Part shown: positions 9,022 through 17,610 of the stretch, piece after piece
Position numbering within the stretch: the first letter of the stretch is position 1
Layout of the letters: the number at the start of each line of letters is the position of its first letter
DNA from: Pseudanabaena biceps PCC 7429
GTDB lineage: Bacteria; Cyanobacteriota; Cyanobacteriia; Pseudanabaenales; Pseudanabaenaceae
Direction of reading: 5' to 3'
Length of the DNA stretch: 34,474 bases
Assembly (NCBI RefSeq): GCF_000332215.1
Contig: NZ_ALWB01000025.1
Span: forward strand, 1-34,474
Translations under genes and position numbers: made by a program
Notes under the pieces: model-generated
What the model was told of the DNA's origin: nothing
Database searches by the model: none
What the model saw: only the letters and a program-made list of their open reading frames with translations

Positions 9022-9124
9022 TAAGTAAGTGGGCTTAATTAAATATAAAACCTAAAACCTGCGGCGCGTGCGCCGCGTACGCCGCAGGTTTTAGCTCTGG
9101 ATTTTAACTATGCTGAGGTACTTA
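9022..9124. repeat. Family A element, subtype with CCTGCGGCG core
   Basis: The element runs from TAAGTAAGTGGGCTTAATTA to a terminal TATGCTGAGGTACTTA. Its hairpin outer stem, CTAAAACCTGCGGCG (9052-9066), pairs with 9080-9094. The copy at 17135-17238 shares nearly every base of both arms. The outer ends belong to family A, but the core stem differs from the GAGC(A/G)TACCGCC cores elsewhere. It lies between the ABC ATPase and the gamma-carbonic anhydrase gene. Confidence 0.75.
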
Positions 9125-9212
9125 TGAAAGCATTTCGCAAAAGGCGAAAAGGTTATTTTTGCCAAGCTTTAGCCTGTAAGCCCAGTCACCACATCCTCTA
9201 AATCACAGATAT

Positions 9213-9743
9213 ATGCATCTCCCCTATGCGCAGCTACCCACACCCGATCGCGATCGCGCCGCCTTTATTGCCAGTGATGCGGTGGTAATCGGCGATGTGC
9301 ATCTCGGCGATCGCGTGAATATTTGGTACAAGGTGGTGATTAGAGCCGATGTCAATCGCATGGATATTGGCTACTGTACGAATATTCAGGATGGGGCGAT
9401 CTTGCATGGCGATCCCGACCAGCCCTTAGTAATTGGTGAATATGTGACGATCGGACATCGGGCGGTGATCCACTGTGCGGAAATTGGGCGCGGATGCTTG
9501 ATCGGGATGGGGGCAATTCTGTTGGAAGGTGTAAAAATTGGGGCAGGAAGTATTGTCGGTGCGGGGGCGGTGGTGACTAAGGATGTGCCTGCGGGGGTGG
9601 TGGTGGCAGGTGTGCCCGCGAAGGTGATGCGCGAGCTTTCAGAAGCAGAACAACAAAATGCGATCGCCCATGCCGAAAATTATTATCAGTTATCGCTGTT
9701 GCATCTATCACTGTTGCATCAATGTTCGCCAATAAACCTATAG
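9213..9743 (+). CDS. Gamma-carbonic anhydrase family protein
   Basis: A 176-aa left-handed beta-helix protein of the gamma-carbonic anhydrase/YrdA/PaaY group. Hexapeptide-repeat turns run from about residue 22 to 135 ([15 protein letters not shown], then [16 protein letters not shown]). The three zinc-ligand histidines are in place: H65 in ILHGD, and H82 and H87 in GHRAVIH. A C-terminal helix containing YYQLSLLH follows. It lacks the RbcS-like repeats of CcmM, so it is not a carboxysome scaffold. Activity as carbonic anhydrase is possible but not certain in this group. The last residues contain a small internal duplication (LSLLH twice), and the stop TAG lies in the start of a palindromic repeat region. 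Confidence 0.88.
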   Translation: MHLPYAQLPTPDRDRAAFIASDAVVIGDVHLGDRVNIWYKVVIRADVNRMDIGYCTNIQDGAILHGDPDQPLVIGEYVTIGHRAVIHCAEIGRGCLIGMGAILLEGVKIGAGSIVGAGAVVTKDVPAGVVVAGVPAKVMRELSEAEQQNAIAHAENYYQLSLLHLSLLHQCSPINL

Positions 9744-10126
9744 CTGCCATCAACTACCCCAAAAGAGGGTTGCCGCGCGGAGCGCGGCAACCCTCTTTTG
9801 GAGTTTATATCCAAGTTACAACAATTATCGATCAAACGAACCACAAGAAAATTTTGAAAGCGTTGCTTCGCAACGCTTTCAAAATTTTCTTTAGTTTGGG
9901 TTTGAGCGCGAAGCGCTGTAAGAAATGAGTTGCGGCGCTTCACACTGCCACTCATCTTGTGAGCTTAAAGAATGGAGACAATTTTTGAAAGCGAAGCATC
10001 TTAAAACAGGCTTTGAGAAAGGGTTTGCTACGCAAACCCTTTCTCAAAGCCCAAAAGTAAAATCCTTGCGTCGCAAGGATTTTACTTTTGGGCTTTTAAA
10101 ATTTGCCAGCTTAATCCGAACTGACG
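9744..10126. repeat. Gene-free region with four long perfect hairpins
   Basis: This convergent intergenic region holds four perfect stem-loops: 9759-9801 (20-bp stem, loop GGA), 9846-9890 (21 bp, loop TTC), 10009-10051 (20 bp, loop TAC) and 10049-10093 (21 bp, loop GTC). The last two share three bases. A weaker one, with a GAGTTGCGGCGC half, lies at 9924-9956. All four perfect stems have different sequences but the same GC-NNN-GC apex. The last is followed by TTTTAAAA and may serve as terminator. Open reading frames across this region are shadows of the palindromes. Confidence 0.8.
9822..9922 (-). repeat. Family D repeat, first copy (about 101 bp)
   Basis: Read on the minus strand, it runs from CTTACAGCGCTTCGCGCTCA through the hairpin at 9846-9890 to GATCGATAATTG. 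The same order of bases, with few differences, recurs on the plus strand at 31315-31416. This defines a dispersed repeat of about 100 bp. Confidence 0.7.
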
Positions 10127-11665
10127 TTAATTAAGGATTAAATTCACTAAAGTTCGCACTGCAAAACCCGTGCCGCCAGCATTGTTATAACCCGAATCGC
10201 GCTCAGTCCAGACTGGACCTGCCACATCAAGATGCGCCCATGCCTTAGTTGTTTCCACAAATTGCTTCAGGAACAAAGCCCCCGTAATTGCTCCGCCCGC
10301 CCGCGAACCAGTGTTTTTAAAATCAGCCACGACCGATTTTAATTGATCGAAATAGGGAGCTTCGAGGGGCATCCGCCATAATTTCTCGCCAGCATCCCGA
10401 GCAGCTTTAGCGATCGCCTCTGCCCAGCTATCATCAATCGACCACATTCCCCCAATATCTTCGCCCAGTGCCACCACACAAGCCCCTGTTAGCGTAGCAA
10501 GATCAACGATCGCATCGACCCCAAGGCGATCGGCATAGACGAGAGCATCGGCTAGCGTTAAGCGTCCTTCGGCATCGGTATTATTCACTTCAATGGTTTT
10601 ACCATTAGAGGCCGTGAGGATATCGCCTGGACGCATGGCACTGCCATTGACCATATTTTCGCAGGACGCGACGATAAAATGCACCTCGATGTTTGTGGGC
10701 TGGAGATGGGCGATCGCTTTCGCTGCACCGAGGGCTGCTGCCGAGCCACCCATATCGGTTTTCATCAGTTCGATACTGCTGCCCACACCAGTTTTAATAT
10801 TTAAACCACCCGAATCAAAGGTCAATCCCTTCCCGACGATCGCTAATTTGCGCTTGGGCTCGCCATGACGGTAAGTGAGGTGGATGAACTTGGGAGGAAT
10901 ATCAGAAGCTCTAGCTACGCCAAGAAAGGCTCCCATCCCTAAGGCTTCACAGTCAGCCTGTTCCAAAATTTTGACAGTGAAAAAATCTGACTCCTTCGCG
11001 ATCGCAATGGCAGTATCAGCCAAGGTAATCGGAGTCACAATATTTGCAGGAGCCGATACTAATTCCCGCGCCAAAATTACCCCATCAACAATTTGCTGCG
11101 CCTTCGCGATCGCAGGGCTTGCCATATCGGGATCGGTTTCTAAAATTTCCACCTGCTCCAGAAAACTGGGATTGGTATTTTTAGACTTAAATCGCTTGTC
11201 TTGATGGGCCGCTAGTAATACGCCCTCAGCGATCGCTTGAGCCGTCACCGTAACGTCTTGATTGTAATTCGGGAAGGATAATGCGAGCTTTTTCACCTTC
11301 TCCTTATTTGCCCATTTCACAGCTATTGCCGCCGATTTACGCCAAACATCAGCATTAGCTTGAGCGGGATCGCCCATACCAATCAAAATCACCTTGCGAA
11401 TAGCATAGTCAATCCCCACACGACCGCTAACCGAAACCCCACTCTCCCCTAGAAATTCAGATTCGGCGATCAAATCCGTTAAAGTGCAACCCAGAACCTG
11501 AATATCTAATTTTTTTAATACTTCAGATAGTTCAAGCGCTTTTTTTACAGAATTTTCTGACTGCTCGTGCGGATCATGACTGGCTTTGGGGCTTGAAAAA
11601 ACTGCGATCGCAAGAGCATCTCCATGCCACGCCTGCGGAACAGTTAATAAAGGAAGGATATTCAT
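10127..11665 (-). CDS. pepA: Leucyl aminopeptidase (M17 family)
   Basis: The 512-aa enzyme removes N-terminal residues, preferably leucine, from peptides in the cytoplasm, using two metal ions. The N-terminal macro-like domain covers about residues 1-170. The catalytic domain has the full M17 set: K279 and D284 in [14 protein letters not shown] with K291, D304 in [11 protein letters not shown], and D364, E366 and R368 in [17 protein letters not shown]. Length and end fit the family. The gene is single, read towards the gamma-carbonic anhydrase gene, and separated from it by a cluster of hairpins. No strong ribosome site precedes the ATG, but no other start fits. Confidence 0.96.
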   Translation of the reverse strand: MNILPLLTVPQAWHGDALAIAVFSSPKASHDPHEQSENSVKKALELSEVLKKLDIQVLGCTLTDLIAESEFLGESGVSVSGRVGIDYAIRKVILIGMGDPAQANADVWRKSAAIAVKWANKEKVKKLALSFPNYNQDVTVTAQAIAEGVLLAAHQDKRFKSKNTNPSFLEQVEILETDPDMASPAIAKAQQIVDGVILARELVSAPANIVTPITLADTAIAIAKESDFFTVKILEQADCEALGMGAFLGVARASDIPPKFIHLTYRHGEPKRKLAIVGKGLTFDSGGLNIKTGVGSSIELMKTDMGGSAAALGAAKAIAHLQPTNIEVHFIVASCENMVNGSAMRPGDILTASNGKTIEVNNTDAEGRLTLADALVYADRLGVDAIVDLATLTGACVVALGEDIGGMWSIDDSWAEAIAKAARDAGEKLWRMPLEAPYFDQLKSVVADFKNTGSRAGGAITGALFLKQFVETTKAWAHLDVAGPVWTERDSGYNNAGGTGFAVRTLVNLILN

Positions 11666-11913
11666 TTTTTAGATTTAGGTATAGTCGGTAAATTTTATCG
11701 GATTACATTTAGCTATTAAAGCTCAGAAATTAAGCGCAATGGGAATTACTATTAAATATAGCTATAACCATAGCTATCCCAGTGTATCAAGACATAAAAC
11801 CGAAAAGAGAGGCGCGGTACAAAGCGCTGCATCTCTCTTTTCGGTTTTAATTTTATCCGCCCATAACTGGCAATATAACTGACAACAGTAATGCAAGGGA
11901 AATTTGGTGTAAG
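11666..11913. repeat. AT-rich spacer with a palindrome at 11796-11848
   Basis: Upstream of pepA lies an AT-rich stretch holding the short repeats ATAGCTATAACC and ATAGCTATCCC. A 16-bp perfect stem (AAAACCGAAAAGAGAG, 11796-11811, with 11833-11848) encloses an imperfect inner arm. The ATAGCTAT ends recall the family C element at 27781. A 60-codon frame across it is a shadow and not a gene. Confidence 0.55.
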
Positions 11914-12017
11914 TAAGTAGCTAGGCAGAATCAAAAACCAAAATCGAAGAGCATACCGCCCGCTGCGCGGGCGGTATGCTCTTCTGGGTTTTAAGTTTAC
12001 TTATGCCGAACTACTTA
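11914..12017. repeat. Family A MITE-like element, 104 bp
   Basis: It starts TAAGTAGCTAGGCAGAA, contains a perfect 18-bp hairpin (11946-11984, loop TGC) and ends TTATGCCGAACTACTTA. The TAG stop of the minus-strand REC-PP2C gene (12020-12022) lies 2 bases from its right end. The left end has stops in all three frames. Confidence 0.8.
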
Positions 12018-12019
12018 GC

Positions 12020-13156
12020 CTAAAGAAAATCAATTGTTAACAAGGAAACATCGTCATCAAAATTAGCTTGGGGAGTAGTAACACGAATCTGCTGTAGTAC
12101 TTGGTCAGCATTAACTTCCTCCCCCTTCGAGAATTTACTAATCAGAAAGTCAAAAAATTTAATCGTCCCCCATTTTTTACCATTATCTTGATGAACCTCG
12201 AAAATTCCATCACTAAAGATATAGAGCTTACTATCTAGAGGTATGGATATTTCCGAACTCATATAATGAATGGCGGGAAAAAAGCCTAAAGGCATATCTA
12301 AGCTAGGAAGTTTTTGGATCTGGGGACTCTGGGGATCGCCTGAGAGTAAAATTCCATGGGGATGCCCTGCATTAGCATAGGTTAACTTACGTTGCGATCG
12401 ATTAAAAACGCCATACCACATTGTGAAATATCGCCCATTATGCTGACTCATCTGAAAGGCGCGATTAAGTTCCGTCAAAATCGTACTTGGTTTATAAAAG
12501 GCATCTTTGCCAAAAGATTGCGATCGCAAAAGATTTAAGATCGAAATCGACAGCAAAGCCGCTCCAATCCCATGCCCTGAGGTATCGAGCAAATAGATAG
12601 CAAGATGATCGGAATCTAGCCAGTAAAAATCGTAACAATCGCCTCCCAACTGACTAGAAGGGATAAATTCGGCGAAGATGTTTACGGAACCTTCCAGAGC
12701 TTTTGGTAAAAGGGACTTGATGTAATCGCTTGCCTCTGCTATCTCCGCCTCTAACAATTGCTTTTGCTGCTGCAAATCTTGATTGAGCTGATAAATACGT
12801 AAACCCGCCCTAACGCTAGCAAGTAATTCAGTTTTGTCGATGGGTTTAGAGAGAAAGTCATCAGCACCATTATCCAGGGCCCGAACTTTATCCTCCACAG
12901 CTCCTTTAGAAGTCAATAAGATAAAAAATGTTGAAGATAGCTTTGGTTCCAGCCTAATCTGACGGCATACTTCTAAACCATCTATTTCTGGCATCATCCA
13001 ATCACAAACGATAAGGGCAGGTTGATGCTGTTGGGCTAGTAATATTCCTTCTTGACCATTTTTACCTACAATCACCTTATACCCATATCCTTGCAGAGTA
13101 TTCTTAAGAATCATCTGCATGACCAAATCGTCGTCAATTACTAGAATTTGCAGCAT
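12020..13156 (-). CDS. Response regulator with PP2C/SpoIIE-type phosphatase domain (RsbU-like)
   Basis: A receiver domain drives a serine phosphatase. In the REC domain the acidic pair sits in VIDDD, the phospho-acceptor Asp in IVCDWMMPEIDG, the Thr/Ser in LLTSK and the Lys in FLSKPID. A coiled linker (about residues 120-150, QDLQQQKQLLEAEIAEA) leads to the SpoIIE/PP2C domain. There the metal-binding aspartates are in GGDCYDFYWLD, LLDTSGHGIGAALLS and the C-terminal DDDVSLLTIDFL. Such proteins dephosphorylate anti-anti-sigma STAS proteins in partner switching. The start at 13156 (MLQILVIDDD) fits the family; a GTG at 13174 is possible. It is divergent from an anti-sigma-like ATPase gene, a likely functional partner. 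The STAS protein is not in the window. Confidence 0.9.
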   Translation of the reverse strand: MLQILVIDDDLVMQMILKNTLQGYGYKVIVGKNGQEGILLAQQHQPALIVCDWMMPEIDGLEVCRQIRLEPKLSSTFFILLTSKGAVEDKVRALDNGADDFLSKPIDKTELLASVRAGLRIYQLNQDLQQQKQLLEAEIAEASDYIKSLLPKALEGSVNIFAEFIPSSQLGGDCYDFYWLDSDHLAIYLLDTSGHGIGAALLSISILNLLRSQSFGKDAFYKPSTILTELNRAFQMSQHNGRYFTMWYGVFNRSQRKLTYANAGHPHGILLSGDPQSPQIQKLPSLDMPLGFFPAIHYMSSEISIPLDSKLYIFSDGIFEVHQDNGKKWGTIKFFDFLISKFSKGEEVNADQVLQQIRVTTPQANFDDDVSLLTIDFL

Positions 13157-13551
13157 TCTGTTTGCTTGAATCACGATATGTAGTTAGATTTATAGTAGTT
13201 CTAAATTGTTGGTAAGTGACAAATCCACCCAAAATCACTAGATTTTGTATTATAAAAAACTAATTATTATCACACTTTATCGAATTAGTATAAATTAGAA
13301 TAGTAATTAAACAATAAGACTGTTTCATAGATTATTCCATTTAAACCCAATTTCTGTAGTTTTAAATATGCAATAATGCATCATCTACTAAGCTGCTAAG
13401 CATACATAACCTTCAAATCTAGAATTGTACTCCCCCCAACCCAAGGGCAGTACAAACTATATTTTTGATTTTCAACGATGCTGAACTACTTAAAAATTGC
13501 TAAATATTTAAGAATACATTCAACCTCAAAGTATATATGGGCAAAATGTAA
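13157..13551. other. AT-rich divergent promoter region with a decayed family A copy
   Basis: The region between the REC-PP2C gene and the anti-sigma gene is AT-rich and carries no gene. At 13388-13492 it contains a diverged family A element. This starts TAAGCTGCTAAGCATA and ends GATGCTGAACTACTTA, and its core TTGTACT...AGTACAA is partly palindromic around a C-rich centre. I see no clear promoter boxes, though both genes must be transcribed from here. Confidence 0.5.
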
Positions 13552-13974
13552 GTGTCTCAACCGATCTCATTGCAAGTCACTACTAATCTGAATGAACTCG
13601 TTCAAGTTTTGAATTGGTTCGACAATATCGATCATGGTTCTGTTCCAAATATTGATTGGTTAATGTGTAAAACTGCGCTTGCAGAAATATTTACTAATGC
13701 CGTACGCCATGCCCATAAGAATCTACCACCCGAGACTCCGATTACTTTAGAGGCAAGTTTGACAGAAGAGACTATCGAAATTAAGGTTTTTGATTATGGG
13801 GAAGTTTTTGACCTTGCCACAAAACTCGAAAAAATGGTAGAAGCCGATATTAATGCCACAGGCGGTCGAGGATTACATCTTATTAATCAGGTGGTTGATA
13901 GTTTTACCTGTCATCAAACCGCAGATGGGCGTAATTATATACAGATCAGAAAAAAATATCTATCCACAAGATAA
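13552..13974 (+). CDS. Anti-sigma regulatory factor, RsbW-type ATPase
   Basis: A 140-aa single-domain GHKL/HATPase_c_2 protein. The N-box is ALAEIFTNAVRHAH (about residue 44-57), the G1 box FDYGE and the G2 box ATGGRGLHLINQVVD. Proteins of this size and type bind sigma factors or STAS domains and phosphorylate STAS serines. The divergent neighbour is the matching RsbU-like phosphatase, which supports a partner-switching role. The start is GTG at 13552 without a good ribosome site; no upstream ATG is in frame. The stop TAA (13972-13974) coincides with a TAAATAGCTAGG sequence that looks like a family A repeat end. Confidence 0.88.
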   Translation: MSQPISLQVTTNLNELVQVLNWFDNIDHGSVPNIDWLMCKTALAEIFTNAVRHAHKNLPPETPITLEASLTEETIEIKVFDYGEVFDLATKLEKMVEADINATGGRGLHLINQVVDSFTCHQTADGRNYIQIRKKYLSTR

Positions 13975-13997
13975 ATAGCTAGGACAAATCAAAACCC

Positions 13998-14038
13998 CAA
14001 AGATGAGTGGCGGCGCAAAGCGCCGCCACTCATCTTTG
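13998..14038. terminator. 19-bp perfect hairpin between convergent genes, followed by TTTTT
   Basis: CAAAGATGAGTGGCGGCGC (13998-14016) pairs perfectly with 14020-14038 around an AAA loop. TTTTTCTAT follows on the plus strand, so it should terminate the anti-sigma gene. On the other side it lies just past the stop of the hybrid kinase (14044). The stem is the same repeat as at 678-710. Confidence 0.75.
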
Positions 14039-14043
14039 TTTTT

Positions 14044-16596
14044 CTATATTTTTCTTATATACGTAACTGCCGCCCTAATCCTTTCTAAAAGCAGCCCAGT
14101 ATCCTTGGCAAGATGACCAGTTTTTCCAGCTTCTTCCAAAGTTTTAGCCAGCTTCGCTACCCCAAGAATACCCAAAGCGACACTGGTTCCTTTAATAAAA
14201 TGTGCCTCGTATTCAATCCCAATGTAATTGACCTGCGAAATTGCGATCGCTAATGCATCTAGATGCTCAGGTAACGAATCAATATAGGCTTGCAAAAGCT
14301 CTTGGCGAAAAAGAGGGTTACCGTTACATACTTCATCGAGATATTGCCAATCTACCTTGAGATCGGCTTCCAAATCAGCTTTTAAGTCATTGTCCAGATC
14401 ACTTTTTACATCGATTGTGACAGAATTTCGATCAGGATGATTAACAAGATGATTAACAACTGGCTCTTCCAGATGACAACTTTCACGCATCTGATACCAA
14501 TAGGCTAGTTTTTTGGCTAAATCTTGCTTGCGAACGGGCTTACTCAGAAAATCATCCATACCCGCAGCTATACAGCGATCGCGATCGGCTTTCATCGCAT
14601 TAGCCGTGAGAGCAATGATCGCTACACCCGCCCCAGCCAAATTTTGACTTGCCTCACGCTCACGAATTCGACGACTAGTGACATAACCATCCATAACAGG
14701 CATTTGACAGTCCATGAGAATGATACTGTAGGAAATTTTATCGAGGATATCCAGAGCTTCTTGACCGTTTGCCACCACATCAACTCGATAGCCTAAATTA
14801 TGAAGTTGATTGATGGTTACCTTCTGATTGATCGGACTATCTTCAACCAATAGGATTTTTAGCTGGGATGGTAATTTAACTTCTTCAGCCATAAATTCTG
14901 GAGGTTGATCGATCAGTTTTGCGCTTTTACCTGAAATCGTATTAATAAGGCTATTCAACAAACGAAGCTTACGAACGGGTTTCCGAAGATAATCCGCAAA
15001 GCCAATTTCCAACATCCGACTAGCCGCTCCATTCTGGTCAAGAGAAGTAAGCATAATGAGATGAGTATCCCGCAAGATGGGCGAACTTTTAATCTGTGTA
15101 CCCAATTGCTCTCCATCAAGGTCGGGCATTTGCATATCTAATAAAGCAAACTGATAGGGCTGACCAATCGCGATCGCACGATGGAGAGCATCAATCGCCT
15201 CAGTAGATTGAATCAGGATGTCAACCTGCATTTTCCAAGATTTTAACTGATGGTAAAGAATATTGCAGTTGGTCACGCTATCATCTACAACTAAGACCCT
15301 TAAGTCTTGAAGAGCGCTAACCGCAAGTGGATAACTCCCCTCTTCCGATTGCTTTTGAAATGGAACCGTAAACCAAAAAGTTGAGCCTTTATTCTCTTCA
15401 CTCTCTACATAGATACTTCCGCCCATTAACCGAACTAATTGCTTGCAGATGGCTAATCCTAAGCCTGTGCCTCCATATTGTCTAGTTGTCGAAGCATCAA
15501 CTTGAATAAAAGGCTCAAACAATTTCGACTGCGCCTCTAGGGAAATCCCAATTCCCGTATCGATCACCGAAAAACTCAAGGAAACAGTAGTTAGATCTTC
15601 CTTAGCGATCGCAACTTCGATGGTCACTTCTCCTTGACGCGTAAATTTAATGGCATTGTTCGTCAAATTTAATAAAACTTGGCGTAATCGACCAATATCT
15701 CCTTTCAGGTATTTAGGAACATCAGGATGAATAAATAGAGCCAGATCCAAGCCCTTACTATGGGCAGAACCAGCTAAAATGTCGGCGACCTCTTCAATGC
15801 TTGATTCGAGCTCAAAATCCAACTCCTCTAGCTGCATCTCACGGGCTTCTAACTTTGAGAAATCCAGAATTTCATTGATCAGGTTTAACAAATGCTCGCC
15901 GCTATTGTGGATGGTATTCGCGAAATCTTGCTGCCTTGGATCTAAATCAGTTTCGAGCAACAGTCCTGTCATCCCGATCACCGCATTCATCGGTGTCCGA
16001 ATTTCATGACTCATCGTAGCCAGAAAACTACTTTTAGCCTGATTAGAAGCTTCCGCAATTTGCTTAGCTATTTCTAAAACTTGATTTTGCTCATGTAAAA
16101 GCTCGTTCGCTTCCCTTAACTCCTGAGTTCTTTGATCTACTCTCTGCTCCAATTCTAAGTTTGCTTGCTGAAGTAGAATCTGATTACGTTCTTTTTCCGT
16201 AATATCATCAATCGCGACCACAATACTGATCTCTTTACAATAATCGCTATCAATTTCCACGTAGGTAGCGGTAATTTCGAGAATAGCGACTTTGTCGCCA
16301 TTGTAAACATCATATTTATTAACAACCTTACTCTTTTGAGCGATCGCTAAAGTAACGGGATGACTCTCTGGAGAGAGCATAACCCCATCACAATACAGTG
16401 GTAAAAGAGAGAATATCTCCTTACCAATCACCATAATATGAGGTCGATTAACGAGAAGATCGAAGGATTTGTTACACCACTGAATCCTTCCTTGAGTATC
16501 AGTCCAGACGATCGCATTGTCTACCGCACCTAAAGCAACCTCCATTTTTCCAAGAATTGATCGCAGTTCTTGAATTTGAGATGGGATATGATTCAT
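14044..16596 (-). CDS. Hybrid sensor histidine kinase PAS-HisKA-HATPase-REC-REC-HPt
   Basis: An 850-aa multi-step phosphorelay kinase with no membrane segment. In order: PAS domain (about 15-135), coiled coil (138-185), HisKA with H197 in [13 protein letters not shown], HATPase (about 295-412; N-box [13 protein letters not shown]1 VIDTGIGI, G2 [10 protein letters not shown]). Then come REC1 with D487 in [15 protein letters not shown]2 with D629 in [11 protein letters not shown], an acidic linker of DL repeats, and an HPt domain with H799 in [12 protein letters not shown]. All phospho-relay residues are present. The core is closely similar to the larger kinase at 17611-22056. A small PAS protein gene lies 30 bases upstream in the same direction and is probably co-transcribed. 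The output regulator is not evident. Confidence 0.94.
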   Translation of the reverse strand: MNHIPSQIQELRSILGKMEVALGAVDNAIVWTDTQGRIQWCNKSFDLLVNRPHIMVIGKEIFSLLPLYCDGVMLSPESHPVTLAIAQKSKVVNKYDVYNGDKVAILEITATYVEIDSDYCKEISIVVAIDDITEKERNQILLQQANLELEQRVDQRTQELREANELLHEQNQVLEIAKQIAEASNQAKSSFLATMSHEIRTPMNAVIGMTGLLLETDLDPRQQDFANTIHNSGEHLLNLINEILDFSKLEAREMQLEELDFELESSIEEVADILAGSAHSKGLDLALFIHPDVPKYLKGDIGRLRQVLLNLTNNAIKFTRQGEVTIEVAIAKEDLTTVSLSFSVIDTGIGISLEAQSKLFEPFIQVDASTTRQYGGTGLGLAICKQLVRLMGGSIYVESEENKGSTFWFTVPFQKQSEEGSYPLAVSALQDLRVLVVDDSVTNCNILYHQLKSWKMQVDILIQSTEAIDALHRAIAIGQPYQFALLDMQMPDLDGEQLGTQIKSSPILRDTHLIMLTSLDQNGAASRMLEIGFADYLRKPVRKLRLLNSLINTISGKSAKLIDQPPEFMAEEVKLPSQLKILLVEDSPINQKVTINQLHNLGYRVDVVANGQEALDILDKISYSIILMDCQMPVMDGYVTSRRIREREASQNLAGAGVAIIALTANAMKADRDRCIAAGMDDFLSKPVRKQDLAKKLAYWYQMRESCHLEEPVVNHLVNHPDRNSVTIDVKSDLDNDLKADLEADLKVDWQYLDEVCNGNPLFRQELLQAYIDSLPEHLDALAIAISQVNYIGIEYEAHFIKGTSVALGILGVAKLAKTLEEAGKTGHLAKDTGLLLERIRAAVTYIRKI

Positions 16597-16626
16597 AGCT
16601 CCATGTACTCAGATACTACTCGCCAA

Positions 16627-16986
16627 TCAAGACTCAAGCGATCGCAAGGTTGCACCAAAAAACCACTTCTCGTCATGTTTCTCAGCCAATATATAATGTT
16701 CCGAAAGAATCTCTCGATTATCTTTAGTAATGACTTGAAGTTCGAGAGGGTGATTGAGAATAGTAGCAACCCCAGTAGCGGTAAAGCGAGAGAACCCCAT
16801 ATGATGGGATTCTCGAAAATAACTAGGCAAAATCACAGAAATTAATTGTCCCACTATTTCCTCCTTTCGCCAACCTGTAAATTCCTCAAAATGTGTATTT
16901 ACATCGGTGATAAGCCCTTGAAAGTCAGCAACAACAGCAGGAAGATCGCTAATAAGAATGGCAGCAATGGATTGGGGACGTTCCAT
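16627..16986 (-). CDS. Single PAS-domain protein
   Basis: A 119-aa protein that is almost entirely one PAS domain, with VVADFQGLITDVNTHFEEFT and GWRKEEIVGQ near the N-terminus and the C-terminal strand EKWFFGATLRSLE. The start at 16986 (MERPQSIAA) has AGGA about 8 bases upstream and is chosen over a longer frame from 17109 whose extra residues do not look like protein. It precedes the hybrid kinase by 30 bases. It may therefore sense or bind a ligand for that kinase or be a detached sensor domain. The bound cofactor cannot be inferred. Confidence 0.82.
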   Translation of the reverse strand: MERPQSIAAILISDLPAVVADFQGLITDVNTHFEEFTGWRKEEIVGQLISVILPSYFRESHHMGFSRFTATGVATILNHPLELQVITKDNREILSEHYILAEKHDEKWFFGATLRSLES

Positions 16987-17134
16987 AAAAAATTCCTGAT
17001 AATTTAGAGGATATAAATTTTTACAAGTAACTATAACAGTCCAAAATAATAGTTTAAAATACTTCAGCAATAGAGATCGTTGATGAATAATACCTACTCC
17101 CATCGTCAATTTTTTGCAATTAAGACCAGCTACC

Positions 17135-17238
17135 TAAGTAAATGGGCTTAATTAAATATAAAACCCTAAAACCTGCGGCGCACGCGCAGCGTACGCCGCA
17201 GGTTTTAGATCTGGATTTTAATTATGCTGAAGTACTTA
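17135..17238. repeat. Family A element, CCTGCGGCG subtype
   Basis: It runs from TAAGTAAATGGGCTTAATTA to TATGCTGAAGTACTTA, with a 20-bp stem (17166-17185 with 17189-17208, one G-U type pair, loop GCA). It is the close twin of the copy at 9022-9124. Confidence 0.78.
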
Positions 17239-17610
17239 TAACAAGTATTACACTTTTATAGCCAACTGGAAATTCTATATTTCGGTCACATAGCTATCGG
17301 CAATTTTATTAGTATACATCTCCCGCAGAGGAGGATGGTGGCGCAAAGCACCACCATCCTCCTCTGCGGGAGAGATGATTTTTGTCCTGAGACAAATGGC
17401 AATATAGCATTCCTAAATGATTTCTGAGAAAAATAGGGGTTTAACTTTATACAAAATTATACCAAAGCTCAAAATGACGTAGCCATTTTGAGCTTTGAAA
17501 ACCCTTAGTGGGTTTGGTTTTTAATTCACAAAAGTGTTGTCACACTTTCGTGAATTGGTATTAAGAAATGGCTACGCCATTTCTTAACTTGGTATTACAG
17601 GGCTATAAAT
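17239..17610. repeat. Gene-free repeat cluster upstream of the PAS gene
   Basis: This stretch contains a 26-bp stem-loop at 17319-17373 (one G-U type pair, loop AAA), followed by ATTTTTGTCCTGAGA as in the arm of the family C element. It also has a complete family B element at 17459-17561 and a second partial family B hairpin at 17561-17595. No coding frame or promoter could be recognised. Confidence 0.65.
17459..17561 (-). repeat. Family B MITE-like element, 103 bp, minus orientation
   Basis: Read on the minus strand, the element starts ATACCAATTCACGAAAGTG and ends in a hairpin (17463-17497) and TTTGGTAT. It is flanked by TAA on both sides in that orientation. It matches the elements at 22137-22239 and 25217-25319 in length and ends. 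The sequence next to it (17561-17595) is the hairpin end of another copy. Confidence 0.8.

Noticed and set aside
9722-10134. Three short frames on both strands in the gamma-carbonic anhydrase/pepA spacer
   Set aside because: They arise from perfect hairpins and repeat arms and contain the same words in both orientations.
10593-11204. Plus-strand frames inside pepA
   Set aside because: Shadows of the aminopeptidase gene, whose catalytic motifs fix the true frame.
11752-11934. 60-codon minus-strand frame
   Set aside because: It runs through the palindrome at 11796-11848 and the start of a family A element; its translation is not protein-like.
16987-17109. N-terminal extension of the PAS protein (start at 17109)
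   Set aside because: The extra 41 residues are not PAS-like and a good ribosome site precedes the ATG at 16986.
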